Below are positions 1 to 5,515 of a stretch of 5,515 bases of DNA, in pieces; within the stretch, counting starts at the first letter, position 1, and the number at the start of each line of letters is the position of its first letter. This stretch comes from Acidobacteriaceae bacterium. Its GTDB lineage: Bacteria; Acidobacteriota; Terriglobia; Terriglobales; Acidobacteriaceae. Position numbers and translations under genes: made by a program. The notes under the pieces are model-generated. The model worked only from the letters and a program-made list of their open reading frames with translations. It had not been told where the DNA came from and ran no database searches. Location of the stretch: positions 1 through 5,515 of the forward strand of contig PLHN01000396.1 in NCBI GenBank assembly GCA_003139975.1, written 5' to 3'.

Positions 1-2
1 TG

Positions 3-185
3 GACAAGACCTTTCTCAAGAAGGCAACGATGGCGTGGCCGCCGGCGAAATAGCAGTTGACGATTCGTCTGGATGAGGACGTTCTCGATCGGCTGAAGGG
101 GCATGGCAAGGGCTACCAGACCCGCATCAACCGCATCCTGCGCGTGGTAATGGAGAGTCAACCGCCGCGGACCGCGCACCGGTAG
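3..185 (+). pseudogene. BrnA-like antitoxin C-terminal part, interrupted by in-frame TAG, truncated at window edge
   Basis: Reading the plus strand from base 3 gives about 16 codons (DKTFLKKATMAWPPAK), a TAG at 51-53, and then 43 codons beginning QLTIRLDEDVLDRLKG and ending at TAG 183-185. The later part contains TIRLDEDV and GKGYQTRIN, the ribbon-helix-helix core of BrnA-type antitoxins, DNA-binding proteins that neutralise the BrnT RNase and repress their own operon. Similarity continues on both sides of the TAG without a frame change, and a lysine, glutamine or glutamate codon would be expected there, so a single base change explains the interruption. The start and any upstream brnT lie outside the window. 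Alternatives are reinitiation at the TTG at 57-59 (no good ribosome site seen), suppression of the stop, or a sequencing error. The family call rests on motif recall only. Confidence 0.6.
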
Positions 186-232
186 AGAAACCTTCGGCCG
201 CGTACAGCGGAGTCGATCGGCATCGCCCCACG

Positions 233-469
233 CTACTCAAACCATTTCGTGTTAGCTTTGCAGCGAGAACAGCCACACCCCGACATCCTACCGTTGGCTT
301 CCTTGAACACAACTGCTCCGCGCGGTCCCGCGTAATGATGTGCTATTGAAACCGCCCATTGTCGGTGTCCTTCGTGAAACACTCTTGCAGCCTTTTTCTT
401 CCGATGTCCTATAACCGCAACTGTTCCATCGTCTCGCTGCTCGACAAGGTACGCGTCAGAATTTGCCAT
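233..469 (-). CDS. Small hypothetical protein, possibly DUF2188-like, with CxCxxC tail
   Basis: This 78-residue frame lies on the same strand as, and 41 bp downstream of, the HEPN/zinc-ribbon gene, so it could be the last gene of that operon. The protein starts MANSDAYLVEQRDDGTVAV, has a basic RKKKAAR patch near residues 23-29, then a probable helix, a strand with AVVFKEANGR, and a cysteine cluster CGCSRC near residues 65-70 that could bind metal. The layout (short strands, helix, then a strand ending in NGR) resembles the small DUF2188 fold, but I hold this loosely and assign no function. The ATG has no convincing Shine-Dalgarno sequence; only GGA about 11 nt upstream. That, with the small size, leaves real doubt that it is expressed. 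Confidence 0.42.
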   Translation of the reverse strand: MANSDAYLVEQRDDGTVAVIGHRKKKAARVFHEGHRQWAVSIAHHYAGPRGAVVFKEANGRMSGCGCSRCKANTKWFE

Positions 470-510
470 TGATTTTCGGTCCGCATTTAGGGGGCAAGAT
501 GAAGGGTCGA

Positions 511-1473
511 TTACTCGTTTTGGTCATCTTCCCATTGTGGCTCGGCCCCTTCTGCTCGGGCCTCCTCGAGTTCTTCGTCAGTGTGGAGCCCGAAAAAGTC
601 GGCTACCGACCACCTGGAAGTCGCTGTAAACGCGTCGCCAAGTCCGCACGCAGAGAGTTTGGACAATCCTGAGATTCGCAGAGTGCATGCGATGCATTCA
701 AATGAGGACGGCACCATAGTCTGTTTCTGCACGACCAAATCGTCGCCAACCTCGGTCGTGACAGCACCGTGGCTGGACCCGCGAAGCAGGGACGGACTAT
801 TGCACGCAGGGCACGACGTGCGATGACCCGCATGACGGCCGGCCCAAGAAGTAGCTTGTGCAAGCGATGCCGCTCGCTCTTCGGGGCTCTTGCCCTTCCA
901 AATCTGCTTGTGGGCCTCGATGTCCTGCTGTACCGCCTTCGCGGCCCGATCTTGTAGCGAAGCAATCAGCTCCTCGGCGGCCTTTGGATTGTCGAATAGA
1001 TCGCCAAGAGTCTTGCCCATGGATTCAAGCAGCACCTTTGAGCTCGCGTAGTACTGGGGGAGCCAAGAAGACGTGCCCAGACCGGCAAATGCTTCCTCCC
1101 CTGTATGAAGCTCCGCGTTTCGGCGGTTGGAATGCTTAATGCATGAGCCCGCGAGTTCGCTAGTAAATTCGGGTAGGATTTCTTTCAGAATTGACATCAC
1201 CTCGGCAGTGGTCACGGAGGTAGGCGTAAATCCTAGCAACGTCGGGGGATGGCCGAGCGCGTGATGAATGTTGCGCCAATCCTTGCGGTTTGCCAACAAC
1301 GTTGGGGAGATGTGGGAGAGTGACGCACGCGCGATAAATTCCAGGCTGAGACTCGCCCAGAAGCCGAATTGCCAGTCCTCCGCGGTATACCTCTCCATCT
1401 CTTCGACGTAGAGAATAGCTTTGCTAAGCAGGGCCTCCGAGGACCATGCATCCTGTGTCGGGCTAGCGGTCAT
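511..1473 (-). CDS. HEPN-like domain protein with C-terminal zinc ribbon, putative RNase
   Basis: The 320-residue protein has a helical N-terminal half with the look of a HEPN domain: an early amphipathic helix around residues 33-60 (FWASLSLEFIARASL), then RNAELH at residues 118-123, matching the R-x4-H signature (R118, polar N119, H123) that forms the active site of HEPN ribonucleases. A charged helical linker follows (about 160-210). A zinc ribbon comes next, with CPAC at 221-224 and CIAC at 260-263, and the protein ends in an acidic tail (DEELEEARAEGA onward). It should be soluble, as no signal peptide or membrane segment is visible. The ATG at 1473 is supported by GCGAGGT ending five bases upstream, within the last codons of the dioxygenase gene; the genes overlap by 11 bp, implying translational coupling. 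RNase activity is inferred from the motif. HEPN folds can also be non-catalytic, and I recognise no named family. Confidence 0.8.
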   Translation of the reverse strand: MTASPTQDAWSSEALLSKAILYVEEMERYTAEDWQFGFWASLSLEFIARASLSHISPTLLANRKDWRNIHHALGHPPTLLGFTPTSVTTAEVMSILKEILPEFTSELAGSCIKHSNRRNAELHTGEEAFAGLGTSSWLPQYYASSKVLLESMGKTLGDLFDNPKAAEELIASLQDRAAKAVQQDIEAHKQIWKGKSPEERAASLAQATSWAGRHAGHRTSCPACNSPSLLRGSSHGAVTTEVGDDLVVQKQTMVPSSFECIACTLRISGLSKLSACGLGDAFTATSRWSVADFFGLHTDEELEEARAEGAEPQWEDDQNE

Positions 1474-2131
1474 TGAATACCTCGCTTAGGTAGACGCGCT
1501 CGATATGGCGATTGGCACTTCGGCTTGGAACTTGGCTGCGTCCGTGAAGCATCCGCCAGTTATCGATAAGAAGTATATCTCCCGGGTCCCGCAGCAGGAT
1601 TTTGATCGTCGCGTCGTTCCACTCGGGGTCAAGCATTACACGTTTAAGAGCTTCCGCGCGGCCATTGAGGGGTTGAAGGAAAATCGGATCCCAACGAAAT
1701 ATCTCTTCGTTGTGATGACGCGACATTGCACGAACTAAGCCTGAACACGCGAAGCGGTGCCTTCGGGTTCTAAGGACGGCCCTCTGCAGTGTCGTGCTTC
1801 CAACTATACCGACTATGTACGAGGCGGGAAGAAGATTAGTGAAGACATCCTCGGTTCCGACCAGACACCGCAGAAGAATGTAACGGGGCGGGATCGCCCA
1901 ATGCGCGAGATCTGTGTGAAGGGGGAAGAGATCCAAGCCATAATTCCCACTATATTGATTTCTCGTGGCCTCGCTTATCGACCGCGGGTTCAGAGATTGT
2001 ACTGTTGGAATTCGGATAGACGGATCGACATCGAGGACAGAGCCGAGGCGACGAGCGACCTCAAGCGTTGGGATATGCGCTAGTAGCTTCTTCTGGAAAA
2101 CGAAACCGTCCCGTTGCAAAGTTTCGCGCAT
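1463..2131 (-). CDS. TauD/TfdA-family Fe(II)/2-oxoglutarate-dependent dioxygenase, short form
   Basis: Enzymes of this family use Fe(II), O2 and 2-oxoglutarate to hydroxylate or cleave small molecules or macromolecules. The substrate here cannot be told. Numbering from the ATG at 2131 (222 residues), the facial triad is visible: H72 and D74 in FPLHTDLAHW, and H196 in IDNWRMLHGR. R212, in IERVYLSEV 16 residues after the distal histidine, sits where the family's 2-oxoglutarate-binding arginine lies. The protein is shorter than TauD (about 280 residues), with a reduced middle section, but keeps all metal ligands and is probably active. An in-frame TTG at 2146 would add five residues. I prefer the ATG because GAGA lies about six bases upstream and the protein then begins MRETLQRDGFVF, as expected for the fold. 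ATA, AGA and AGG codons are commoner than in fumC, consistent with a different history. The gene leads the minus-strand cluster and overlaps the next gene. Confidence 0.82.
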   Translation of the reverse strand: MRETLQRDGFVFQKKLLAHIPTLEVARRLGSVLDVDPSIRIPTVQSLNPRSISEATRNQYSGNYGLDLFPLHTDLAHWAIPPRYILLRCLVGTEDVFTNLLPASYIVGIVGSTTLQRAVLRTRRHRFACSGLVRAMSRHHNEEIFRWDPIFLQPLNGRAEALKRVMLDPEWNDATIKILLRDPGDILLIDNWRMLHGRSQVPSRSANRHIERVYLSEVFNDR

Positions 2132-2179
2132 TGTCAGTCTCGGCAATACTAAATGGCGTTTCCGTCACACGCCACAACG

Positions 2180-2217
2180 ATATCCGCGCCGTATAATAAT
2201 GGGTTCCTCATATCCGC
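2180..2217. repeat. Pair of 8-bp direct repeats ATATCCGC flanking the divergent -10 boxes
   Basis: ATATCCGC occurs at 2180-2187 and again at 2210-2217. The copies are in the same orientation, 30 bp apart start to start, which is close to three helical turns. They bracket the shared AT-rich promoter core. This could be a pair of half-sites for a regulator, but two 8-mers in a short region could also be chance. Confidence 0.35.
2192..2197 (+). promoter_or_regulatory. Probable -10 element of the fumC promoter
   Basis: A perfect TATAAT lies 75 bases before the fumC start codon. The -35 position (17-bp spacer) reads ACGCCA at 2169-2174, a weak 3 of 6 match, so the promoter may need an activator or rely on the -10 box. 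Transcription would start near 2204 and leave a leader of about 70 nt. Confidence 0.5.
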
Positions 2218-2220
2218 CAA
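2193..2220 (-). promoter_or_regulatory. Candidate promoter of the dioxygenase/HEPN operon
   Basis: Read on the minus strand, TTGGCG (2220-2215, 4 of 6 to consensus) is followed after 16 bp by TATTAT (2198-2193, 5 of 6). The predicted start near 2186 leaves a leader of about 55 nt before the ATG at 2131. The -10 box shares bases with the TATAAT used in the other direction. Confidence 0.4.
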
Positions 2221-2259
2221 CGGGCCTGGCTGCTCTCTCTCGTCCAGCGCCCGACGCAC

Positions 2260-2264
2260 AGGAG
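2260..2264 (+). promoter_or_regulatory. Ribosome binding site deciding the fumC start
   Basis: AGGAG is followed by eight bases and then ATG at 2273. It selects this start over the in-frame upstream ATG at 2153, which has no comparable site. Confidence 0.8.
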
Positions 2265-2272
2265 ATTTCATC

Positions 2273-3694
2273 ATGGCTACTCCTACCGAACCCGCCGTCG
2301 CGACTCAAACCAAGACGCGCACCGAATCCGACAGCATGGGCAAGATCGAAGTCCCCGCGAATGTTTACTGGGGAGCGCAAACGCAGCGCTCGCTTTTGCA
2401 TTTTGATATTGGGCGCGACGTGATGCCTCCCGAGCTGATTCGCGCGTTTGGCACGCTGAAGAAGGCTTGCGCGCTGGTGAATCAGGATTTGGGCAAGCTG
2501 CCGGCGGACAAGGCGAAGCTGATCGCGCAGGCCGCCGACGAAGTGATTGCCGGCAAGCTGAATGATCAGTTCCCGCTGCGCATCTGGCAGACAGGTTCGG
2601 GCACGCAGACCAATATGAACGTGAATGAGGTCATCTCGAACCGCGCGATTGAGATTGCGGGCGGCCAATTGGGGAGTAAGAAGCCGATCCATCCCAACGA
2701 TGACGTGAATATGTCGCAGTCGTCGAACGACACGTTTCCGGCGGCGATGCATATTGCGGCGGCGTCGCGGGTGAAGAACGATTTGATTCCGGCGATCAAG
2801 ACGGTGCGCGATGCGATCGCGGCCAAGGCGAAAGAGTTTGACAGCATCGTGAAGATTGGCCGCACGCACTTGCAGGATGCGGCGCCGCTGACGATTGGTC
2901 AGGAATTTGGCGGCTGGGCTAGTTTGCTGGACCGCGACATAAAGAGGTTGGAGCAGGCGCTGGACGGCCTGTATGACCTGGCGATTGGCGGGACGGCGGT
3001 GGGGACGGGGCTGAATACGCATCCGGAGTTTGCCGAGCGCGCGGCGAAGAAGATTGCGGAATTGACGGGACTTCCCTTCCGCTCGCATCCGAATAAGTTC
3101 GCCGCGCTATCGGCGCACGATGAGATTGTGTTTGCGCAGGGCGCGATGGAGACTTTGGCGGCGTCGTTCATGAAGATTTCGAACGATATTCGGTGGCTGG
3201 CTTCGGGTCCGCGGTGCGGGCTGGGTGAACTGGTGATTCCGGAGAATGAGCCGGGGTCGTCGATCATGCCGGGCAAGGTGAATCCGACGCAGTGCGAAGC
3301 GATGACGATGGTCTGCGTGCAGGTGCACGGAGCGACGGCGGCTGTGGGATTCGGCGGATCGCAGGGCAACTTTGAGCTCAACGTGTACAAGCCGGTGATC
3401 ATTTATAACTTCCTGCACTCGGTCACTTTAATTACCGACGCCTGCCACGGCTACGTTGAGTACATGATCAAGGGCATTGAGGTCGATAAGGCGAAGGTCG
3501 ACTGGTATGTGAAAAATTCGCTGATGCTGGTGACGGCGCTCGCTCCGAAGGTGGGATACGACAACGCGGCAAAGATTGCGCACACGGCGCACGTCGAGCA
3601 CTCGAGCCTGCGCGAGGCGGCGGTGAAGCTGGGTCATCTTACGGGCGAGGAATTTGATGCCCTGGTGAAGCCGGAGAAGATGACGAGACCCTGA
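2273..3694 (+). CDS. fumC: Class II fumarate hydratase (fumarase C)
   Basis: This enzyme interconverts fumarate and L-malate in the cytoplasmic TCA cycle as an iron-free homotetramer of the aspartase/fumarase superfamily. The 473 residues are normal for the class, with a slightly long, polar N-terminus. Visible family blocks are [14 protein letters not shown] (107-120), [17 protein letters not shown] (140-156, substrate contacts), [10 protein letters not shown] (196-205, with H199 at the catalytic histidine position), and the signature [11 protein letters not shown] (328-338), whose mobile loop carries the catalytic serine S330, with K335 and N337. [16 protein letters not shown] follows. The fumarase-type SSNDTFP and LQDAAPLT argue against aspartate ammonia-lyase, the nearest alternative. 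The start at 2273 is chosen because AGGAG (2260-2264) lies eight bases upstream. An in-frame ATG at 2153 would add 40 residues unlike any fumarase. The gene is divergent from the dioxygenase cluster and appears intact. Confidence 0.96.
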   Translation: MATPTEPAVATQTKTRTESDSMGKIEVPANVYWGAQTQRSLLHFDIGRDVMPPELIRAFGTLKKACALVNQDLGKLPADKAKLIAQAADEVIAGKLNDQFPLRIWQTGSGTQTNMNVNEVISNRAIEIAGGQLGSKKPIHPNDDVNMSQSSNDTFPAAMHIAAASRVKNDLIPAIKTVRDAIAAKAKEFDSIVKIGRTHLQDAAPLTIGQEFGGWASLLDRDIKRLEQALDGLYDLAIGGTAVGTGLNTHPEFAERAAKKIAELTGLPFRSHPNKFAALSAHDEIVFAQGAMETLAASFMKISNDIRWLASGPRCGLGELVIPENEPGSSIMPGKVNPTQCEAMTMVCVQVHGATAAVGFGGSQGNFELNVYKPVIIYNFLHSVTLITDACHGYVEYMIKGIEVDKAKVDWYVKNSLMLVTALAPKVGYDNAAKIAHTAHVEHSSLREAAVKLGHLTGEEFDALVKPEKMTRP

Positions 3695-3730
3695 GATCGG
3701 GCCATTGGGTGATCGGGTCATCGGTTGATT
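3695..3730. repeat. Imperfect 8-bp/16-bp tandem repeat just after fumC
   Basis: Directly after the fumC stop the sequence reads as four 8-bp units, GATCGGGC, CATTGGGT, GATCGGGT, CATCGGTT, then a broken GATT. Taken in pairs they form two 16-bp units that differ at a few positions. No coding reading is supported. Confidence 0.7.
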
Positions 3731-3731
3731 G

Positions 3732-3785
3732 AAGATCAAAGTCAAGGACAAGATCAAAATCAAAGGCAAGATCAAAGTCAAGGGC
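3732..3785. repeat. Three tandem copies of an 18-bp repeat
   Basis: The units at 3732-3749, 3750-3767 and 3768-3785 are AAGATCAAAGTCAAGGAC and two variants with two to three substitutions. Each is internally built from shorter ATCAAA/GTCAA-like pieces. The array lies between fumC and the peroxidase gene and directly abuts a GC-rich hairpin. Replication slippage is the likely origin. It resembles low-complexity intergenic tracts I associate with Acidobacteriota, which is recall rather than a test. Confidence 0.85.
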
Positions 3786-3805
3786 CGCGGGCGAGGGCGC
3801 CCGCG
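3786..3805 (+). terminator. GC-rich hairpin downstream of fumC, REP-like or weak terminator
   Basis: CGCGGGCG (3786-3793) pairs perfectly with CGCCCGCG (3798-3805) around the four-base loop AGGG. All eight pairs are G-C or C-G. No T-run follows (the next bases are CCACCCTT), so it is not a classical intrinsic terminator. It may halt 3' exonucleases, act as a REP-type element, or form part of the composite repeat with the tandem arrays beside it. Confidence 0.45.
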
Positions 3806-3869
3806 CCACCCTTGCCACACTTCACTCGGGGCAGTGTCACACGTCACCGACCCGATCGACGCCGCTGGA

Positions 3870-3875
3870 TACAAT
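3870..3875 (+). promoter_or_regulatory. Candidate -10 element for the cytochrome c peroxidase gene
   Basis: TACAAT (5 of 6 to consensus) lies 28 bases before the ATG at 3904, leaving a leader of about 20 nt that contains the ribosome site. No good -35 box was found at 16-18 bp spacing, so the call is tentative. A separate promoter is plausible because of the 209-bp repeat-filled gap after fumC. Confidence 0.3.
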
Positions 3876-3890
3876 TCGACACACATATAG

Positions 3891-3896
3891 AAGGAG
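3891..3896 (+). promoter_or_regulatory. Strong ribosome binding site of the peroxidase gene
   Basis: AAGGAG is followed by seven bases and then ATG at 3904. It is the best Shine-Dalgarno sequence in the window and fixes the start. Confidence 0.85.
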
Positions 3897-3903
3897 AGTC
3901 TTT

Positions 3904-5031
3904 ATGAGAACACTTAGGTTCTTGAGCCTGATCCTCGTCATTTTCGCTGTGACCTTGCTGATTGTCGCGGCTAGACATTGGAATGCCGCGCCATCCACCG
4001 TTTTGGCTGCCGATCAAGCCGCCACTGCGGTCATGCCAGTCGGTAAACCCTTGACCATCAAGCCGCCCCTTGGTTTGCCGGCGGTGCCGATTCCGGCGGA
4101 TAACCCTCCAACTGCGGAAACCGTTGCGCTCGGCCGGCGACTGTATTACGAAGGCGCGCTCTCCGGCGATGGCACGATTACGTGCGCTTCCTGCCATTCT
4201 CCGAAGACCGGATTCACGGACCGAAATTCGCCTTCGATCGGCGTTGGCGGGAAGAAAGGGACACGTCATTCTCCGACGGTGATCAATTCCGCTTACAACG
4301 AGGTGCAATTCTGGGATGGACGCGCGCCCAGCCTTGAAGAGCAAGCCAAGGGGCCGATCGCGAATCCTGTCGAAATGGCCACCAGCCACGACGCGGTCGT
4401 CGCGCACCTGCAAGCCGACCCGAAGTACGTGGCGTTGTTCAAGGAGGCCTGGGGTACGGATCACATCACCATTGACTTGGTAGTTAAATCGATTGCTTCG
4501 TTCGAGCGCACGGTGCTCTGTGGCAACTCGGCTTTCGACCGCTTTTATTATGGCCACGACAAGAAGGCACTCTCGGCGTCGGCGCAGCGCGGGCTGAAGC
4601 TCTTCATGGATCCCAAGAAGGGCAACTGCGCGGTCTGCCACACCATTGGCGAGAAGTACGCGCTTTTCACCGACAACAAATTCCACAACCTGGGCGTGGG
4701 CGCGGATATCGAGGGCAAGCTGAATGACCTTGGGCGCTACGACCAAACGAAGAACGACGCGGACTACGGCGCGTTCAAGACGCCAACGCTGCGCAACATC
4801 GCGCAACGGGCACCCTACTTCCACGACGGCAGCTTTCCTACATTAAAGGATGCGATGGGCCACTATGTTGGCGGCGGTAATGCGAACGCTCACCTCGACA
4901 AGGAAATGCATGCGCTCGATTTTCTGAGCTTCGACGAGCGCGATGACATTCTGGCGTTTTTGAACTCGCTGACCGCGAAGATGCCGGCGAATTTGGGGCC
5001 TCCGGCGGATCAGGCGAACTCGGCGAAGTAA
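3904..5031 (+). CDS. Periplasmic di-heme cytochrome c peroxidase / MauG-family protein
   Basis: The family reduces hydrogen peroxide with electrons from cytochromes, or, as in MauG, oxidises protein substrates through a bis-Fe(IV) state. The 375-residue protein starts with a hydrophobic segment (residues 5-23), a signal peptide or anchor with possible cleavage near VLAAD (33-37), so it acts in the periplasm. Two heme c motifs are visible, CASCH (94-98) and CAVCH (242-246). W137 in FWDGR matches the tryptophan between the hemes, and E157 in NPVEM the catalytic glutamate. KTPTLRNI (292-299) and APYFHDGS (303-310) are hallmarks of the C-terminal heme domain. In TLKDAMGHY (313-321) the residue aligning by eye with the Met heme ligand of classical peroxidases is Y321, as in MauG. 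No methylamine dehydrogenase gene is visible, so the substrate is open. It follows fumC by 209 bp and ends at an intrinsic terminator. Confidence 0.92.
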   Translation: MRTLRFLSLILVIFAVTLLIVAARHWNAAPSTVLAADQAATAVMPVGKPLTIKPPLGLPAVPIPADNPPTAETVALGRRLYYEGALSGDGTITCASCHSPKTGFTDRNSPSIGVGGKKGTRHSPTVINSAYNEVQFWDGRAPSLEEQAKGPIANPVEMATSHDAVVAHLQADPKYVALFKEAWGTDHITIDLVVKSIASFERTVLCGNSAFDRFYYGHDKKALSASAQRGLKLFMDPKKGNCAVCHTIGEKYALFTDNKFHNLGVGADIEGKLNDLGRYDQTKNDADYGAFKTPTLRNIAQRAPYFHDGSFPTLKDAMGHYVGGGNANAHLDKEMHALDFLSFDERDDILAFLNSLTAKMPANLGPPADQANSAK

Positions 5032-5075
5032 ACGGCCCAAAGCCGCTAGACGGATGCCAGCGCAACAGCACTTTC

Positions 5076-5107
5076 TTGGAGCGCCAAGGGCGCTCCAATT
5101 CTTGTTT
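5076..5107 (+). terminator. Rho-independent terminator of the peroxidase gene
   Basis: TTGGAGCGCC (5076-5085) and GGCGCTCCAA (5089-5098) form a perfect 10-bp stem with loop AAG, followed by TTCTTGTTT. It lies 45 bases after the peroxidase stop. Read on the minus strand the stem is followed by GAAAG rather than T residues, so it mainly serves the plus-strand gene. Confidence 0.88.
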
Positions 5108-5146
5108 GCGAGCGTGCTTGCCGCCGGCAATGCTCCTCGGCCAGGT

Positions 5147-5515
5147 TCAGTTCTTCTTGATAAAGCGACGCCGGTTTAAGTGGGTTGTGGCCGTCGGTGC
5201 GATGTCGTCGTATTTCAGTACGCTGATCGACCCGTCCACTTCAAGTACTGCGAGGGCCGCATCCTTGTAGGTGGCCACACCGTGCTCGCGGAGGGAGCGC
5301 TCGAGTTCATCCATGCTGACGTGCTCTTTGGCCATGTGGGATTCGATGACCTGGCCATCATGCACGAGCAGGCTCGGCTGCCCCTGGATGAATCTGCGGA
5401 AGCGCCGATTACCCCCGGATAGCTCGGCGACCAAATAGTTCATGATGAGCAGCGTGGCAGCGGCGACGGCTCCTCCCGCCAACGACGTATCCGGCCCGGT
5501 CATCGCGTTCTGCAC
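5147..5515 (-). CDS. DUF421/YetF-type membrane protein, C-terminal part, runs off window
   Basis: The visible 122 residues begin inside the gene. The first codon is GTG, but VQNAMTGPDTSLAGG is the usual internal sequence just before the last transmembrane segment of DUF421 (YetF/YcaP) proteins, so it is a valine and the real start lies beyond 5515. After the membrane segment (about residues 13-32) comes the soluble domain: NRRFRRFIQGQPSLLVHDG, then VSMDELERSLREHGV, then AVLEVDGSISVLKYDD, all typical of the family. These are inner-membrane proteins with three N-terminal helices and a small mixed alpha/beta domain; their biochemical role is poorly defined. The tail after KYDD is short and basic (NRRRFIKKN). 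The gene converges on the peroxidase gene, with 115 bp between the two stops. No terminator of its own was found. Confidence 0.88.
   Translation of the reverse strand: MQNAMTGPDTSLAGGAVAAATLLIMNYLVAELSGGNRRFRRFIQGQPSLLVHDGQVIESHMAKEHVSMDELERSLREHGVATYKDAALAVLEVDGSISVLKYDDIAPTATTHLNRRRFIKKN

Noticed and set aside
463..672. Plus-strand frame of 69 residues opposite the end of the HEPN gene
   Set aside because: Overlaps a well-supported gene in antisense and shows no family features.
2132..2146. TTG start five codons upstream for the dioxygenase
   Set aside because: No better ribosome site than the ATG at 2131. It cannot be excluded, but the ATG is the simpler choice.
2153..2272. In-frame upstream ATG giving fumC a 40-residue extension
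   Set aside because: The added residues do not resemble fumarase or a targeting signal, the stretch contains the predicted promoter, and a good AGGAG site points to the ATG at 2273.
2165..3088. Long minus-strand open frame (307 residues) opposite fumC
   Set aside because: Arginine-rich antisense shadow of an unmistakable fumarase gene.
3428..3886. Minus-strand frame with an apparent hydrophobic Leu/Ile stretch
   Set aside because: The hydrophobic run is the 18-bp repeat read antisense, not a membrane segment. The rest overlaps fumC in antisense.
3725..3907. 60-residue plus-strand frame rich in D/Q/S/N
   Set aside because: It is a translation of the 18-bp tandem repeat and hairpin, begins at TTG with no ribosome site, and runs into the peroxidase start.
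3844..4824. Long minus-strand open frame (326 residues) opposite the peroxidase gene
   Set aside because: It is an antisense shadow of a GC-rich gene with clear family motifs on the plus strand. Its product is arginine-rich with no recognisable domain.
5118..5130. Small hairpin TTGCC-GCC-GGCAA after the DUF421 gene
   Set aside because: Only five pairs, and no T-run on the minus strand, so it is too weak to call a terminator.
5513..5515. GTG at the window edge as the start of the DUF421 protein
   Set aside because: The sequence there matches the interior of the family before the last membrane helix. The N-terminal helices are missing because the window ends.

Overview
The window looks like a piece of a moderately GC-rich (roughly 55-60% by eye) soil-type bacterial chromosome. 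Gene content (class II fumarase, periplasmic di-heme peroxidase, YetF/DUF421 protein, BrnA-like antitoxin remnant) and the style of low-complexity intergenic repeats make me think of Acidobacteriota. That is recall-based inference, not something the sequence proves.

Left part (1 to about 2150) is accessory in character. It opens with the tail of a BrnA-like antitoxin reading frame interrupted by an in-frame TAG. Then comes a minus-strand cluster, read right to left: a small TauD/TfdA-type Fe(II)/2-oxoglutarate dioxygenase, then, overlapping it by 11 bp, a 320-residue protein that combines a HEPN-like N-terminal domain (R-x4-H motif RNAELH) with a C-terminal zinc ribbon, then possibly a 78-residue small protein with a CxCxxC tail. 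The oxygenase and HEPN/zinc-ribbon genes are almost certainly co-translated. The pairing of a presumptive RNase fold with a 2OG oxygenase is the most interesting part of the window.

Right part (about 2190 to the end) is housekeeping or respiratory in character: a class II fumarase (fumC, plus strand, start placed at 2273 by its Shine-Dalgarno), a 209-bp intergenic stretch packed with two kinds of short tandem repeat and a GC-rich hairpin, a di-heme cytochrome c peroxidase/MauG-family protein (plus strand) closed by a clear intrinsic terminator, and the convergent C-terminal part of a DUF421/YetF-type membrane protein that runs off the right edge.

The accessory cluster and fumC are divergent across a 141-bp region. 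In it a perfect TATAAT (plus) and a TATTAT (minus) overlap on the same bases, flanked by two direct copies of ATATCCGC 30 bp apart. This suggests mutually exclusive or jointly controlled divergent promoters. No tRNA, rRNA, CRISPR array, transposase or clear attachment site was seen.
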